Shown here in pieces: positions 11,919 through 24,300 of a DNA stretch of 64,000 nucleotides (its first letter is position 1; each line of letters opens with the position of its first letter). The DNA comes from Geosiphon pyriformis (Eukaryota > Glomeromycota > Glomeromycetes > Archaeosporales > Geosiphonaceae): NCBI GenBank assembly GCA_016748015.1, contig JAAOMT010000618.1, positions 85,129 to 149,128 on the forward strand, read 5' to 3'. Below the pieces are notes generated by a model. It did no database searches. It worked only from the letters and a program-made list of their open reading frames with translations, and had not been told where the DNA came from. The translations under genes were made by a program, and so were the position numbers.

Positions 11919-14900
11919 CTATGCACTAACACAAACACAAGGATTACCATCCAAACCCGAAAAAAAAAGGCAAGGCCTGTGATGGCCGAAACCAATAGAA
12001 AAAGACTCAGTAATGCCAAGCAACCTAACCACACTGTCAGAAAGCACAAAAGACATACTATGTGATAGACCCAACACCAAGCTATTGTCACTGACCAAGT
12101 TAGCTCTCTCCATGTCTGACCTAAACTTAGATCTAACTAACCACACCCTAGAACAATGCAACTTAACCAAAAACCTTACAAAATTAATAACTACACAAGA
12201 AGTTTTCTTAATATCATCGAAAACACCAGCCACTTCAGCACACCAACTCTTCATCACAAATTCTTTACACAAAACCGAATATCTGCCAACATTCAAAAGA
12301 CAAGAATTAAGAACCTGAAAAACAGAAGAAGAAGACAGGTTGCAAATGCCAACCAGAAAAACCCAATGTGCTAAAGTCTCCAATAGAATCTCCTTATGAG
12401 TGTGAACATCTTGTGGACAAGAGAAAACATGGTTGGGCAATTCCACCTCCCCACACAACAAGCATTGAACACCTGGATAACATCTATCATACAACCTTTT
12501 TCTGACTGCTACTAACAACCTCCTATGTAAAGCCTTCATCAAATATGTATGAAAATCTGCCAATTTTTGGCTGGTAAACCCAACAAGCATGTGTGAGTCA
12601 GGATGTCAGATCCTTACAAAAGAAACCCAATCAAAATTCCCTAATATGTCAACAGAAACCACATTACGGCCTGGACCAACTTCCCAATGAGTGCGACAAA
12701 CGGACCTAAATAAATCTCTGACAAAGTGATGAGCATTGCCCAAGACCACAGTGTTTTCAGCCACCAAAAAACGTTCACAGACCCTCACCGGTAAAACATA
12801 GAAAGAGCCAGCAGCCTCATCTGCAAATCTGTCAGCTTTTACATTACCAGAAACACCAGCATAGCCTCTGACCTTGGCCCAACTTACACTAAGATTCTTA
12901 TCCCTAATCAAATTAAAAACATGCCTATGCTTAACCCAACAGCAGTTGTGAAAATCCAAAACCTCAGATGACAACTCAGAAACACATGCATCAATAGCAG
13001 CTTGACTGTCAAGAAACAAGAGCACTGAACAAGAGAATAAAACACATTCCAAAGCAAAAGTAACAGCTTGCAACTCAGCCATAGTAGAAGACAAGAGGCC
13101 ACAAACCCTGACACCAATGCTCAAATCCAAAGCCAGAAAATATGCAGCAGCACCACTCAACACATTAGCAGAACCAGCACCCATTAATGACCCATTTGTG
13201 TAAACCTCAAAACAGCCAGACCAGACCCCATGTAAACCATCCCACACAGAGGAAAACACATCAGATTTCAAAATATTCAAACCACAAAAATAAACAGTGC
13301 CAGAAGAGCCAGAAGAGCCAGAGGAGAAGAAACCCTTATCCAGCAAATACTTAGATACAACCACAAACCAAAGAGGCACTGGGCCCCATGGATCTAACTG
13401 TTTTCAATAACGAAAAGTCTTTTAATCCAACAGAACACCCTTTTTATCGAAGATCCAATCTCCAAAAGCAACACCATAATATTTAAGAGACCAAACAGAA
13501 TCAAAGTACAAAGACTCCCCAAGAATCAAAGACATCGAAAAATGATCAGGATGACAAAAAGCATTAGGGAGGTTGTTCACCAAAGAGAAACCATTGTCCA
13601 AAAAAATCTTCACTACATCTGCCAAAAAATTATTCACCAGACTAACACACAGCTTAACAGGAGCTTGAAGAGGATTCAAGAAAGCCTACCCCTGGACCTG
13701 CAAGTCCAGACACCTATGTTTAAACAAATAACCAAGGATGCCAGGGACATTAGAAAAGAAAATTAAAGAGGCCACTTTTGCCTTAGATTGCACTTGCTCA
13801 AAAGACTTCAAGCCATATAGAGAGGGATGATGCAGAGCAGCATCAAGAAAATCACAGGGTAGATGTGCCTTGGACTTGAAGCCTTTTTTAACCAAAATGT
13901 CTCACTTGCAGCAAACACCAGATGAAACAAAACTGAACTGTGTTCAGTAACTAACAATGGGCTGTAAAGCAGCCAAGACCAAATAAGAAAACTGTTTATC
14001 CATAATTACTTTCCTTAGCACTGTGTGGACAAAAAAACAAACATCTGAGTGAGCCTTGGCCAAACTCGGTTTGGACAACTCTTCAGTTGATAAAAAAATA
14101 TCCAAATATCTGTGAACTTTGCCCTTCTTGGTGATAAAGATTGGCTGACCACTTATACTTAAAAAAACAAACCTAACATCCTAATTAATTAGTATAGTCA
14201 CCATTTTTTCATTGTTTATAGAAATGTTGTTGATAGAGAAGAAATCACTAGCAATATTCAAAGCATACTGCATGGAAGATTGGCAATCCCCAACCCAAAT
14301 CATATCATTCACAAAAGCACCAACAGCAAAGAATGAAGACATCCCACCACTATTCTTGATCCTGCCAGTTTTTGTCACAAACTTCATATCAATATGATAT
14401 CCACACAAATGTTCATGTCTTTTAACCTTACACAAGAGTGGATCATAGAAAATTCACCAAAGAAGAGGCAAAAAGATCTTACCTTGATCAAGGCCATCAT
14501 GTACTCTGTAACCATTTGAGAGACCAAAATCAGTCATCACTCTATTAACTCTGTCCTCATGAATCCCACCAAAAAATTCAACAAATCTGTCACACATTTT
14601 AATACAACGCAGACTAGTCCTCAAATGGTGCCAACCAACAGAATTATATGCCTTGTGCATATCCTGTAACACCAACCAAAGTTCCCTATTTTTTTTGAAA
14701 GCATCTTCTACCACTGATCCAACAGCAAACACAGGAGATTGAATGGAAGTACCCTTCAGCACTGAGAAATTGTCACCATGAAGAACGTTAAACTTGCTGC
14801 ACATAAATGAAATTCTGTCCGAAAAAATCTTAGAGAGAATTTTTCTGGCTGTTTTGATTAAGGCAATAGGGCAAGTATTTATTAGAACTCTATTCCAATC

Positions 14901-17469
14901 ATAAGGTTTTAGAATCATTGAGACCCAGGCTCTCTTCCACAAAGCAGACACAACAGACAAACACACATTTAACAACACCAAGAGGCACTTCATCATCTTT
15001 TCACTACCATGCTTCCAAAGTTTATTAGTAATGCCAGACAATTCAGCAGCTTTACCATCAGGCAGACCACCAATGACCAGAAGCAACTTACTTAAACTAA
15101 TAACATCCATAACACCAGAAAAAGCATCATCCCTAACATGGGCCAAAGGAGCATATTGATGGGTCCAAAGATCAGGCAGCACTGAAAACACCATCTACTT
15201 CCTTATCCAACCCTTTATAATCCTGTCAATTTTCAACTTTACCTCCTCAGACTCCAAAACAAGCTCATCATCAACCACTAAATGATCCAACACTGCCTTC
15301 CAAAATGGCCAACCTAAAACACTCCTGATTATGCTGTCCTTGTCAAAGCAAAACTTTTCCATGCGTTTCTCAATAGTCTCCTGTGCCAATTTTGATTTAT
15401 ACATCTTGGATTTCCTGTACTCTCTTTTGACAACTGATAAAAACTTAAAAACATCAGCCCTTTCTCAACCAGAATCAATTATGTCCACCAACACAAGAGT
15501 CTTATTAGCATCCAACATAGACCATTTTCTCACCAGATGGTCAAAATCAGAGGTATTAGCTGAGCCAAATTTTTTGACAATTTTGACAATTAGCAACTCC
15601 AAACCCAGAAATTTAGAAGATTGTTTATTTTTTGAACAATGAAACTCATTAAACCAGCATCAGGAAAATGTCACATCTGCAGAATCTACCAAAACCTTTT
15701 CCAACAGAGATCATATAACATCCAAATCATGATTAGCAGCAGCAGCACAAAAACTATCCATAACATCTAAAACTGCAGCAGAAGAGCAGTCTCTGAAATG
15801 AGACTATTTAGCTTCATCCACATCCTTAATATTAAACTTCCAACAATCCTTGTTAGCATGCTTGCGCAAACTATTCAAATGAACATCCAAAAGCCCACCC
15901 AATCTAACTAAAATCATAACAGCATTGTGATTAGTGTTGAAGAAGCCCAAAACAGAGTTCACTCCATGGCCAACAACAACAGAAGCTAAATTCTTACTAA
16001 TAAAAATGAAATCAATAGTTTTCTTAACCCCCCTAAAATTACCTTATGTAGGAGTCCAAACTAAAGAATGACCAGTGAATGAATTGACCAAACCCAAACT
16101 CAAGCAGAACTTGAAGCTTGCACTTCTCCCAGATTTATTTTTATTGAAGTCCCCACCCAGAATGACAAAAGTGCTAAAGTTAGCAGCCTTAGCAATGAGA
16201 GAGTTAACCTCAGAAGCCTGACCAAAATAGACACTGGAAGAAACACCAATATACAAACCAACAACAGAAACCAAAAGCTTGTTTTTGAACAAAAGCCGCA
16301 CCACAACGATCTGATCAGGCACCTCCTCAACCTTAGAAACATGACAAGCCAAAGAATTGTTCATAATAACGGTGTTACAGGTGATTATTTCTGTTGTTGA
16401 ATTAAATAACAAACCCATAACTTGGTGCTTAAAAGCTATTTCCATGGATAAGTTTCTGTAAGTGTGGTATCTGAAGGTTTTGATGGAGTCTTTTGTATAA
16501 TGAACAGAGATTCAAGGGTGTTAATAGTAGAGGTTTCTTTCCAAGAGTTTTCCCAATTTCTTTTTCAGCATGGTGGCTGGATTTAGTCTGGCAGTTATGC
16601 TCTTCTGGTAAGCTATCCAATAATATATAAAATCCTACCCTTATTTCTGGGTCTTTTACCAGGCTATCCTTGACATCAATAACTTGGTGCTTAATCTTTT
16701 AATCAATTAGTATACAACAACAAAATCAAAAAGAAAATAAAATAAAGAAAATAGAGAAAATAAGCCAAGGCAATTCGATATGTTAGTATCTTGTCAATAG
16801 CCGTGATCAAGAGCTATTGTTCCAGCATGGTTAAGTATTAATTACTATCAACATTTTATGTTGATAGTAGAGAGTGGGTTGAGATATGGAATAATTATTT
16901 ATTTAATGATTAGGAACTGAAATGTTACTTATATTAAATCTAAACTGAGAGATCTGTCTTTTTAGCTTCTAATCCTACTGCTATATATACATAATTGAGA
17001 TTCTTCAATTCCTTAATTTTTTATGACAGGAATCCTGGAATTCCTGGAATCCTACAATTCCTTTGAAAGGAATTCTGGAATTCTGGAATCCTGCAATTCT
17101 TCATTGGGGAATCCTGAAATTCTTGGAATCCTGTAATTCCTGAAAGGAATCCTGAAATTCCACATTTACTATGCATATTTCTAATTGGCTAATATCTACT
17201 GACTAATAATACTATATTTTCTATATTCTATGAGTAACAATGGCAACACCAGTGCCAAGAAAACCAACTTCCAAACCAGAAGTAAAGATATGAACACCAT
17301 TATATTCACCCTTGATCCATAGACCAATAGAAGATTTCAACTTAGTCTCAGTAATAGAAGACATCATATTCCCAGAACTCACATGCCAATGAACAACGTC
17401 TGCTTGTTTTGTAGGAACATTGATACCCCAAACATTGCATGTAGCAAATTTCCAGATCAACTCAATTAT
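11919..17469 (-). pseudogene. LINE B ORF2: endonuclease-RT-RNase H polyprotein (degenerate)
   Basis: Domains in order: AP-type endonuclease/exonuclease-phosphatase (about 17469-16050; ATCNVWG, ITETKL and GGDFN visible, split by the solo LTR); linker; reverse transcriptase (about 15150-14180; LPDGKAAELSGI, DMHKAYNSVGW); conserved thumb-like region (14130-13420); RNase H (about 13230-12820; AELQAV, FLDSQAA, GNVKADRFADEAA); Cys/His motif CLLCGEVELPNHVFSC near 12460. The expected start ATG is ATA here. The RT catalytic box AFVDD reads AFVND, and the first RNase H aspartate reads YTNGS. Stops occur near 16050, 15470, 15195, 14455, 14185, 13680, 13410 and 12600. The product would be inactive. Confidence 0.85.
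16373..17239 (-). repeat. Solo LTR of the gypsy-1 family inside LINE B
   Basis: 867 bp, starting TGTTACAGG and ending GAGTAACA on the plus strand, collinear with the gypsy-1 LTRs at 36957-37760 and 46171-47002. Flanking 4-bp target copies ACGG (16369-16372) and ATGG (17240-17243) differ by one transition. The LINE B endonuclease frame continues across it (copies C and D read straight through here). No internal region remains, consistent with LTR-LTR recombination. Confidence 0.88.
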
Positions 17470-19433
17470 TAAGAAGGAGAAGATACAACCAAATCCGAAC
17501 CAGAACACAAAAGATCCAATTTCATCAACACAGAACCAACTGACACTTCTAAAGCTGACAACTTAGATTCCAAACCACTGATCTTGGAGGTCAGAATCTT
17601 TGAACTACTTGGGCCAAGCTCAGCAATAACACTATTAGAAACCAGATGAGAAGAGTTGGAAGAGGGCAATGGAGTGTCCACAGCCATATCCAAACCAGAA
17701 ATTGGAACATTAAATGCAAAAACCTTCAATGAAAAGACATGGGAGGGGGCTGCCAATAACACCAACTTAATACCACTCAATCTCTTCAAAATGTCAGAAA
17801 CTTGATCAGCCAAAAGCTTCAAAGAGCATTCCAATACTGCCAAATGATCATTCAGACCAGAAACATCATGAGAAAAAGAATCTACTGAGAGGACCTTTGC
17901 ACCAAAGAATGCATCAGCACCATGAAGACCTGAAGACACCACATGAAAGAAAAAGCCACCAGCAATTTGGGCTTATGTCTTGCCACCAAAAGAAACTGGA
18001 TGAGTAACAGAAGCCAATTTTTTCTTATAAATCTCAGCCAGACAAACACAATCTTGATCAGTTACCACTTGTCTCTCATGACTGCCAGAATTCCCATCCA
18101 CTGAATAATTACCACCAACATGACCAAAATGCTTGCAAATTGCACAACAAGCCAAGAAAAGACCAGCCCAGTGCAAATTCACACCCCTAAAAACTGGGAC
18201 TGAACCAGTCGCAACCAACTTGGCTGCTTCATTTTCAAAACAAACAACTGCACACCTATCACAAACATATGAATTTGAATTGTGACCAATGAAACATGTC
18301 TTTCCATTATAAGACATTAGCAAATCAGAAAGGTCATGAGCCATAGTTCCCACAGACAATGTATAAAACAAGGCTCAATGCTGATTTCTTGATACCCACG
18401 TTTGTTTATCCTCAACAGCCAATGCTACACGAACTGAATTCTTACCCATAGAAACAGACCACATAAAAGCAACCAAACTAACTATTTCTGATGAATCAAA
18501 CTCCACTAAAGCTTTTTGCCACAAGCCAATAAGCTGTATTTTGATTGAAATGATTTTGTCAAATTTGAAAAAAACTAATTCCACAGCCGATTTCGGAAGA
18601 TCAACTGGAATCTCCTTGACGATTATCTTCCAATTTGAATGAATATTTGCTTTTTTCAGATTATCATTAACTAAAATCTTCTCATTGACAGCCAATTCTC
18701 TAGCCTTATTCAGACTAATTTCAGAAGTAAAAGAGGATCTGTTGATTCCAGAAAACTTTAAGAGAGTAAAAGCTCCCCCAAAACTATCTACTCAATAAAA
18801 AAATTTTTTAATTGAAATCAACTTATCACTATTAGTCTTTCCAGGCACATTTGACAATTCTACATCTAAGGTGAACAATTTAACTGGTTTAAAGGCACGA
18901 CGTTCCAAAACATGTGAAATCACAGGTGGCAGCCAATTGAATCCAGCAAATTTAGCTCCAGAAAGCACCAATTCAGTATCATCATCACTCATGTTTGTAA
19001 AAGAAATTGTCTTTGGCAGCCATTCCAAAACAAAGGTTCTTGTTTGCATTTTTCTAGAAGTCGCATTGTCTTCTATTTCATCAGTCTCAGAAGTGTTGAG
19101 ATCTATGTAACTCATCTCCTCAGCAACCATGCTTTCCAAATTTTCAGCATCCGACACTTCACTAACACCCGCTTTCTCACTATCCACCTCACTTCCCCAA
19201 GATCTCTGCAGTTCAACACCATCACTATGTAGCATACCCACCGAGAGCAGGCCGTCCGATGAGTCCACAATGCCACCAGAGACACCAGGCAACTTTGTTT
19301 TTTTGTATGAAGAACTATGCAAGTATATACTCTCAATGTGCACTTTAATTTTTTTGCTGCCAGACCAGGACTCCAACCCAGCTGAATTCGAACTCAAAGC
19401 GCCAGCAGAAGAGCCCACTGGATCCATAGGCAC
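17469..19433 (-). pseudogene. LINE B ORF1: nucleic-acid-binding protein (degenerate)
   Basis: Starts MPMDPVGSSAGALSSNSAG. Residues 1-130 are Ser/Glu-rich and poorly conserved. A folded region follows with IIVKEIPVDLPKSAVELVFF and IKIQLIGLWQKALVEFD, which I read as an RRM-like fold, then a Cys/His knuckle CCAICKHFGHVGGNY in which the last Cys is missing. A Ser-rich region and a C-terminal helix (SGLESKLSALEVSVGSVL) end the protein. Stops lie at about 18792, 18372 and 17970. ORF1 proteins of LINEs coat the RNA for retrotransposition. It ends at TAA 17471-17469, overlapping the ORF2 start position. Confidence 0.8.
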
Positions 19434-19562
19434 AAATAGAGGTATATTTGAAGAAATAATGAAAGGGACAAAGGGAAAAAAGGGTAAAGAAGGCTATCTC
19501 TTCGACAACTTTAAGCTTTCATTGTGGTCAGAGGATTAATGAAAGAAAAAAGTTTAAAGTGT

Positions 19563-20100
19563 GTTATTATAATATATATTTATTAAAATATTAAAAAAAA
19601 TTACTAAATTATAAAATAATATTATAATAAGTTATATAGAAAAAGAGTTTTTTTTGAAATAATATATTTTAACTTAAAATTATTTTACTTTAAATTTGAA
19701 ATATTAAATAATTAATTATTATAAATCAATAAATTAATTCTTATTTTAAAAACCAAATTTTTTTAATAATTAATATTGCTTCAAATTTTCAAACTTTAAT
19801 TAATATTTTAAAATTAATTAGCTATTAATTTTAAGTTAAAACAAAAGATATTTTATTGTTTTTGTTTTTGTTTTAATTTTAATTTTAATTTTTTTTATAT
19901 TATTAAAGAGCTTATAATTAAAATTTACTATAAAGTAATTATACAAAGTAATTATATAAAATCGGCTATTTTATTATAAATTTAACAGCACAAATAATTA
20001 AAATATAAAAAAATACTTTAAAAATATTAAAAGTTTAATAGTTTCTATTAATAATAAATTTAACAACAATTTAATATTAAAATATTAAACAAAAATAACT
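19563..20100 (+). repeat. AT-decayed gypsy-2-type LTR relic, 3' part
   Basis: Continues the relic at 11515-11785 after LINE B. 19570-19670 matches the LTR from GTATCTTTAG to the AAGAAGAGCTTC segment (47870-47960); 19800-19850 matches the ACGTTTTGAAATTGATTAGC segment at 48109 and on; ATCGGCTATTTTATTATAAA at 19961 matches TTGGCTATTCCACTTATAAG. The first 11 bases are the right target duplication of LINE B. 20100-20480 is AT-rich and unassigned. Confidence 0.68.
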
Positions 20101-20479
20101 AAAATTTTTGATAATATTTAGTGTTTTCTTAAAAATTAATACAGTAAAATTTATTTAAAATAGTAATTGTATTTAATACAACAATTTTAAAATATTATTA
20201 ATTAATTTATATATATTACAAATTAAGATTTAAAATTCAAGATAAATTATAATTACAAAAAAACTTTTTATTATAAATTAAATTAACAATTATTTTTTTA
20301 AAACTACAATATTACAAATCAAACAAAATTTTTTCACTATTTAATTTATTATTTACATATTTTCAAGAATTTAATTACAATATTATATATTTTTATGAAA
20401 AAAAAATCCAATTAATTCTTAATTCTTTTTTAATTTAGAATTAAAAACCAAAATTAACAACAACAAAAAAACAAAAAAA

Positions 20480-21060
20480 CTTTAAATTAGCCAAATAATT
20501 TATAATATATTAAAAATAATTACTAAACATTTATAAATATTTAAACAAAAAACTAGCAATAAATTACTACTTTTAATTAAATTAAATTTGTATAATATAC
20601 AAATATAAGTAAATAAATGATTAAATTATGTAATATTTAAAACTATATAATATTTAAAAATTTGTTAAAATAATTAAAAACTTGCTAAAATACTTAATAA
20701 TTCATTAAAATAATTTTTAATTTGCTAAAATATATATTTAGTTTATTAAAATATTAACAAAAAAAATATTAATCTTAAAATAGTATTATAATAAATTACA
20801 TAAAAAAAGTTTTTTTTTTAATAAAATATATTTTATCTTAGATTTAATATATTAAATAATTAATTATTATAAATTAACAAAATAAAATTTATTTTTAAAA
20901 ATCAATAATTTCTTAATAAGTAAAATACTATTATTAATTTTAATAATTATTTAAATTTAAACCAATAATATTTTTTAATATTTTTTTATTTATTATTCTT
21001 TTTATTTACTTTTCTATATTATTAAGTAATCTATAATCGAAATTTTTTGTAATTAAAATT
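20480..21060 (+). repeat. Second AT-decayed gypsy-2-type LTR relic
   Basis: Closest to the solo LTR at 54244-55226. 20585-20760 follows 54390-54570 almost base for base with C-to-T and G-to-A changes; 20795-20860 (AGTATTATAATAAATTACAT) follows 54606-54680 (AGTGTTACAACAAGTTGTAT); 20990-21060 follows the ATTACAATCATTAGAGTAGTC segment. The match fades before LINE C, whose insertion at 21191 may have cut it. Confidence 0.7.
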
Positions 21061-21325
21061 TATAGTCTTATATATTTTAATTATAGTATTTTATTATATT
21101 TATAAATTAAAAGTAGTTATTTTGTGCTAATTTAATATAAAAATTAAAATACTATATTATTATAATTTAATATAACATATTAATAAATAATTTTTTTTTC
21201 CATTTTGTTTAATGAGTGCAGTCCAACCACTATCTAGTATACAGATGCAAGCTAAGTGAATTTAACTAAATGTGACTCACGCATTTACTATATGTGATCA
21301 GCCATTCAGGCCAATCTAGGCAACA

Positions 21326-24300
21326 CTACACACCTACATAAACTTTGATATTATCACAAATACCAGAAAAAAAAAGGCTAGCCTTACACAAACCAAACCT
21401 GACAGCAAACACCTTATCTATCCCAAGAAGACGAACAACTCCACCAGACAAATGTTTAATAGAATCAGCTGAAAGACCAACAGAAATTTCCAAAGCACAA
21501 ACCAAATCACAATGTTCTATGTCTACTCTAAACTTAGCCCTGGTCAACCACAAATCACACCAGTGTTTTTCTGCCAGGCATCAAACAAAATCAGCCACCA
21601 CCAAAACAGTCCGATTACGATCCTTGAAATGTGCTGTAGCTTCATTGACCCATTTTCTCAGTACAAAGCCTTTACACAATCGCATATACACTCCTGAATT
21701 ATGACAACCAGCAAGTAGAGTACACAACATAGAAGAGGATGCCGAAGAGCAGTCCACCAGCAACAACTTCCACAAAGCAATCCTGTCCAACAAAATATCA
21801 ATATGCACAGCTGCCTTACTTCGACAAGTAAACACATGATCCAACAATTCAATATCACCATACATTAAACAAAAAACCCCAAGATAACATTTATCATACA
21901 ATTTTTTATGAATGGCAACTGGTAACTTCCTATGGACCACTTTTATTAAGTAGGTATGGAGAATAGCTGAAGCTTGGCTTGTAAAGCCCGATAGCATGTG
22001 AGAGTCTGGGTGCCAAACTGAAGCTGTACACTTCCAATCAACCCTCACAATCAGCTCTTTATCAATCACCACAGAGCCAGGACCAGCCTCCTATTGAGCA
22101 CAACAAATAGACCTATAAATATCCCGAACAAAATGTCAAGCATTGCCCAAGACAACTTGACCACAAGCCATGACGTACCTTTTCCGAACACTTATAGAAA
22201 AAGACAAATTGGAGTGAGTAGCATGCCCAGCCAAAGCATTGGCCTTGTCATTGTGAGCATCATCTAAATGGCCCTTCACTTTTACCCACCCAACAGAAAG
22301 ATTTTTATCCTCAATCAACTTGCAAATATAATGCCTCTCCACCCAACATTTGTTCCTAAAATCAAGAGCAATTAAACCCAATTCTAAAGCACATGCATCA
22401 ATAACAGCCTGACTATCAGTGTTAATAACAACCAAGCATAAAGAAGGAACACATTCCAGTACCAGGACTACAACATGAAGTTCAGTCATAGTAGAAGAAA
22501 GCAATCTACTGACCTCAATGCCAATACCCACACCAGCATCGGAAAAATAAGCTGCAGCCCCACCTACAACCTCAGCAATACCCAAATGAAACAGAGAACT
22601 ATCAGTATACATTGCAAAGGCATCAGACCAGGACTCATGTAAACATTTCTGAACAACCAAATATCTTTCCGAATCAAAAAAGTTTGAGCCACTAGAGACT
22701 GTAGACAGACCACCAGAAATGAGATGATGACCATTCATGAATGCAGAAACTTTGAAGTACCACAAGGGTACAGAACCTCTGGAACTTAGTCTCTTCCAGT
22801 GGCGAAAAGTCCTCCAACTGAGAACCGATCCATCTTTGCCCAATAACCTGTTACCAAAAGCAACACCAAAACACTTTAAAGAGAGAACCACACCAAAATA
22901 AAAGGAGCTACCCAAGATTGTTGACACAGAAAAGTGACCAGCATCATGAAAAGCACAAGGCAAATTGTTGGCCAAATATATATCATTGTCCAAAAAAATT
23001 CTAACCATACCAGTGAGAAAATTGTTAAAAGAACTAACCCTCAACTTAACAAGATGTCGCAAGGGGTTTAATAGAACCCACTCTAATATCTATAGATCCA
23101 AAAAACGGTGTTCAAACAAACACCCCAGAATACTAGGCACATTTGAGAACCAAACCAATAAAGCCACCTTTCCTTTAGCCTGGATCTGTTCAAAAGTCTT
23201 TACACCATAAAAGGAGGGATAATGTAAAGCCTTACTGGAAAAATTTCGAGACAAATTTGCTTTAGATTTGAGACTCTTCCTCAACATAACATCCCATTTC
23301 AAGCAGACACTCTTAGAAACAAAGCTGAATTGTGTGCAATAGCTGACAATGGGTTGCAGAACCAAAGACACCAAGTATACAAATTGTTTATCCATCAAAG
23401 CTTTCCTGAGAACCATATTGGAAAAGAACCTGACATCCAACTGAGCTTTGGCTAAACTGGGTTTAAACAACCTGTCTGTTGACAAAAAATGCCCAGATAT
23501 CTGTGAGCCTCACCCTGTTTAGCAATAGAGATAGATAGTCCATTAATATACAGAGACACATTCGAAACTCTTTTGTTAATAAGAATTGCCACAGTTTTAT
23601 CACTGTTAATTGCGATATCATTGATCTCAAAAAATTTGCCCACAATATCCAAGATATGTTGTGTCAATGCTTGACTATTACCAATCCAGATAGTATTATT
23701 CACAAATGCACCTGCTGTAAAAAATGAAGACTGACCACCACTAGACTTAATTCTGCCAGATTTCACTATAAAGTTGGTATTGATTCTGTAACCATATAAA
23801 TGTTCATGATCTTTAACCTCGCACAACAAAGGGTCATAAAAAATCCTCCACAAGAGAAGAGAGAAGACCTCTCCTTGATCCAAACCATCCAACACATTGT
23901 ATCCATCCGAGAGGCCAAAATCAGTCATCACTCTATTAATTCTGCCTACATATAAATTTCTGAAAAATGACACAAATCTGTCACATATTTTAATTTGCTT
24001 CAAACTGGCTTCTAACTGCCACCAACCAACAGAATCATAGGCCTTACACATATTCTGCAACACCAACCAAACCTCCTTATTTTTTTCCAGAGCATCTTTT
24101 ACAATCGAATCAACAGTGAAAACCAGAGATTGAGTGGAAGTACCCTTCAAAACTAAGAAATTATCACTTCAGAGAACATCAAATCTGGAACAGGCTGAAG
24201 AAATACAGTCAGACAATAATTTAGAGAGTATTTTTCTGGCAGTCTTGATTAACACAATGGGCCTTGTATTCGTAAGAATGCTATCCCATTCATATGGTTT

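Larger units (their letters stand above)
11786..19562 (-). mobile_element. LINE copy B: near-full-length two-ORF non-LTR retrotransposon
   Basis: A complete but dead LINE, about 6.9 kb without the solo LTR at 16373-17239. In element orientation it runs from a short 5' UTR (19562-19434), ORF1 (19433-17469) and ORF2 (about 17469-11919) to a ~130-bp 3' UTR and an A10 tail. Exact 11-bp target duplications flank it. It inserted into an already existing gypsy-2-type LTR, since the sequence left of 11785 and right of 19563 are adjacent parts of one decayed LTR. Both ORFs carry several stops. Confidence 0.88.

Noticed and set aside
11919-13679. Separate host genes for RNase H-like and zinc-finger proteins
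   Set aside because: The pieces follow the ORF2 order of four LINE copies and sit between defined LINE ends with target duplications.
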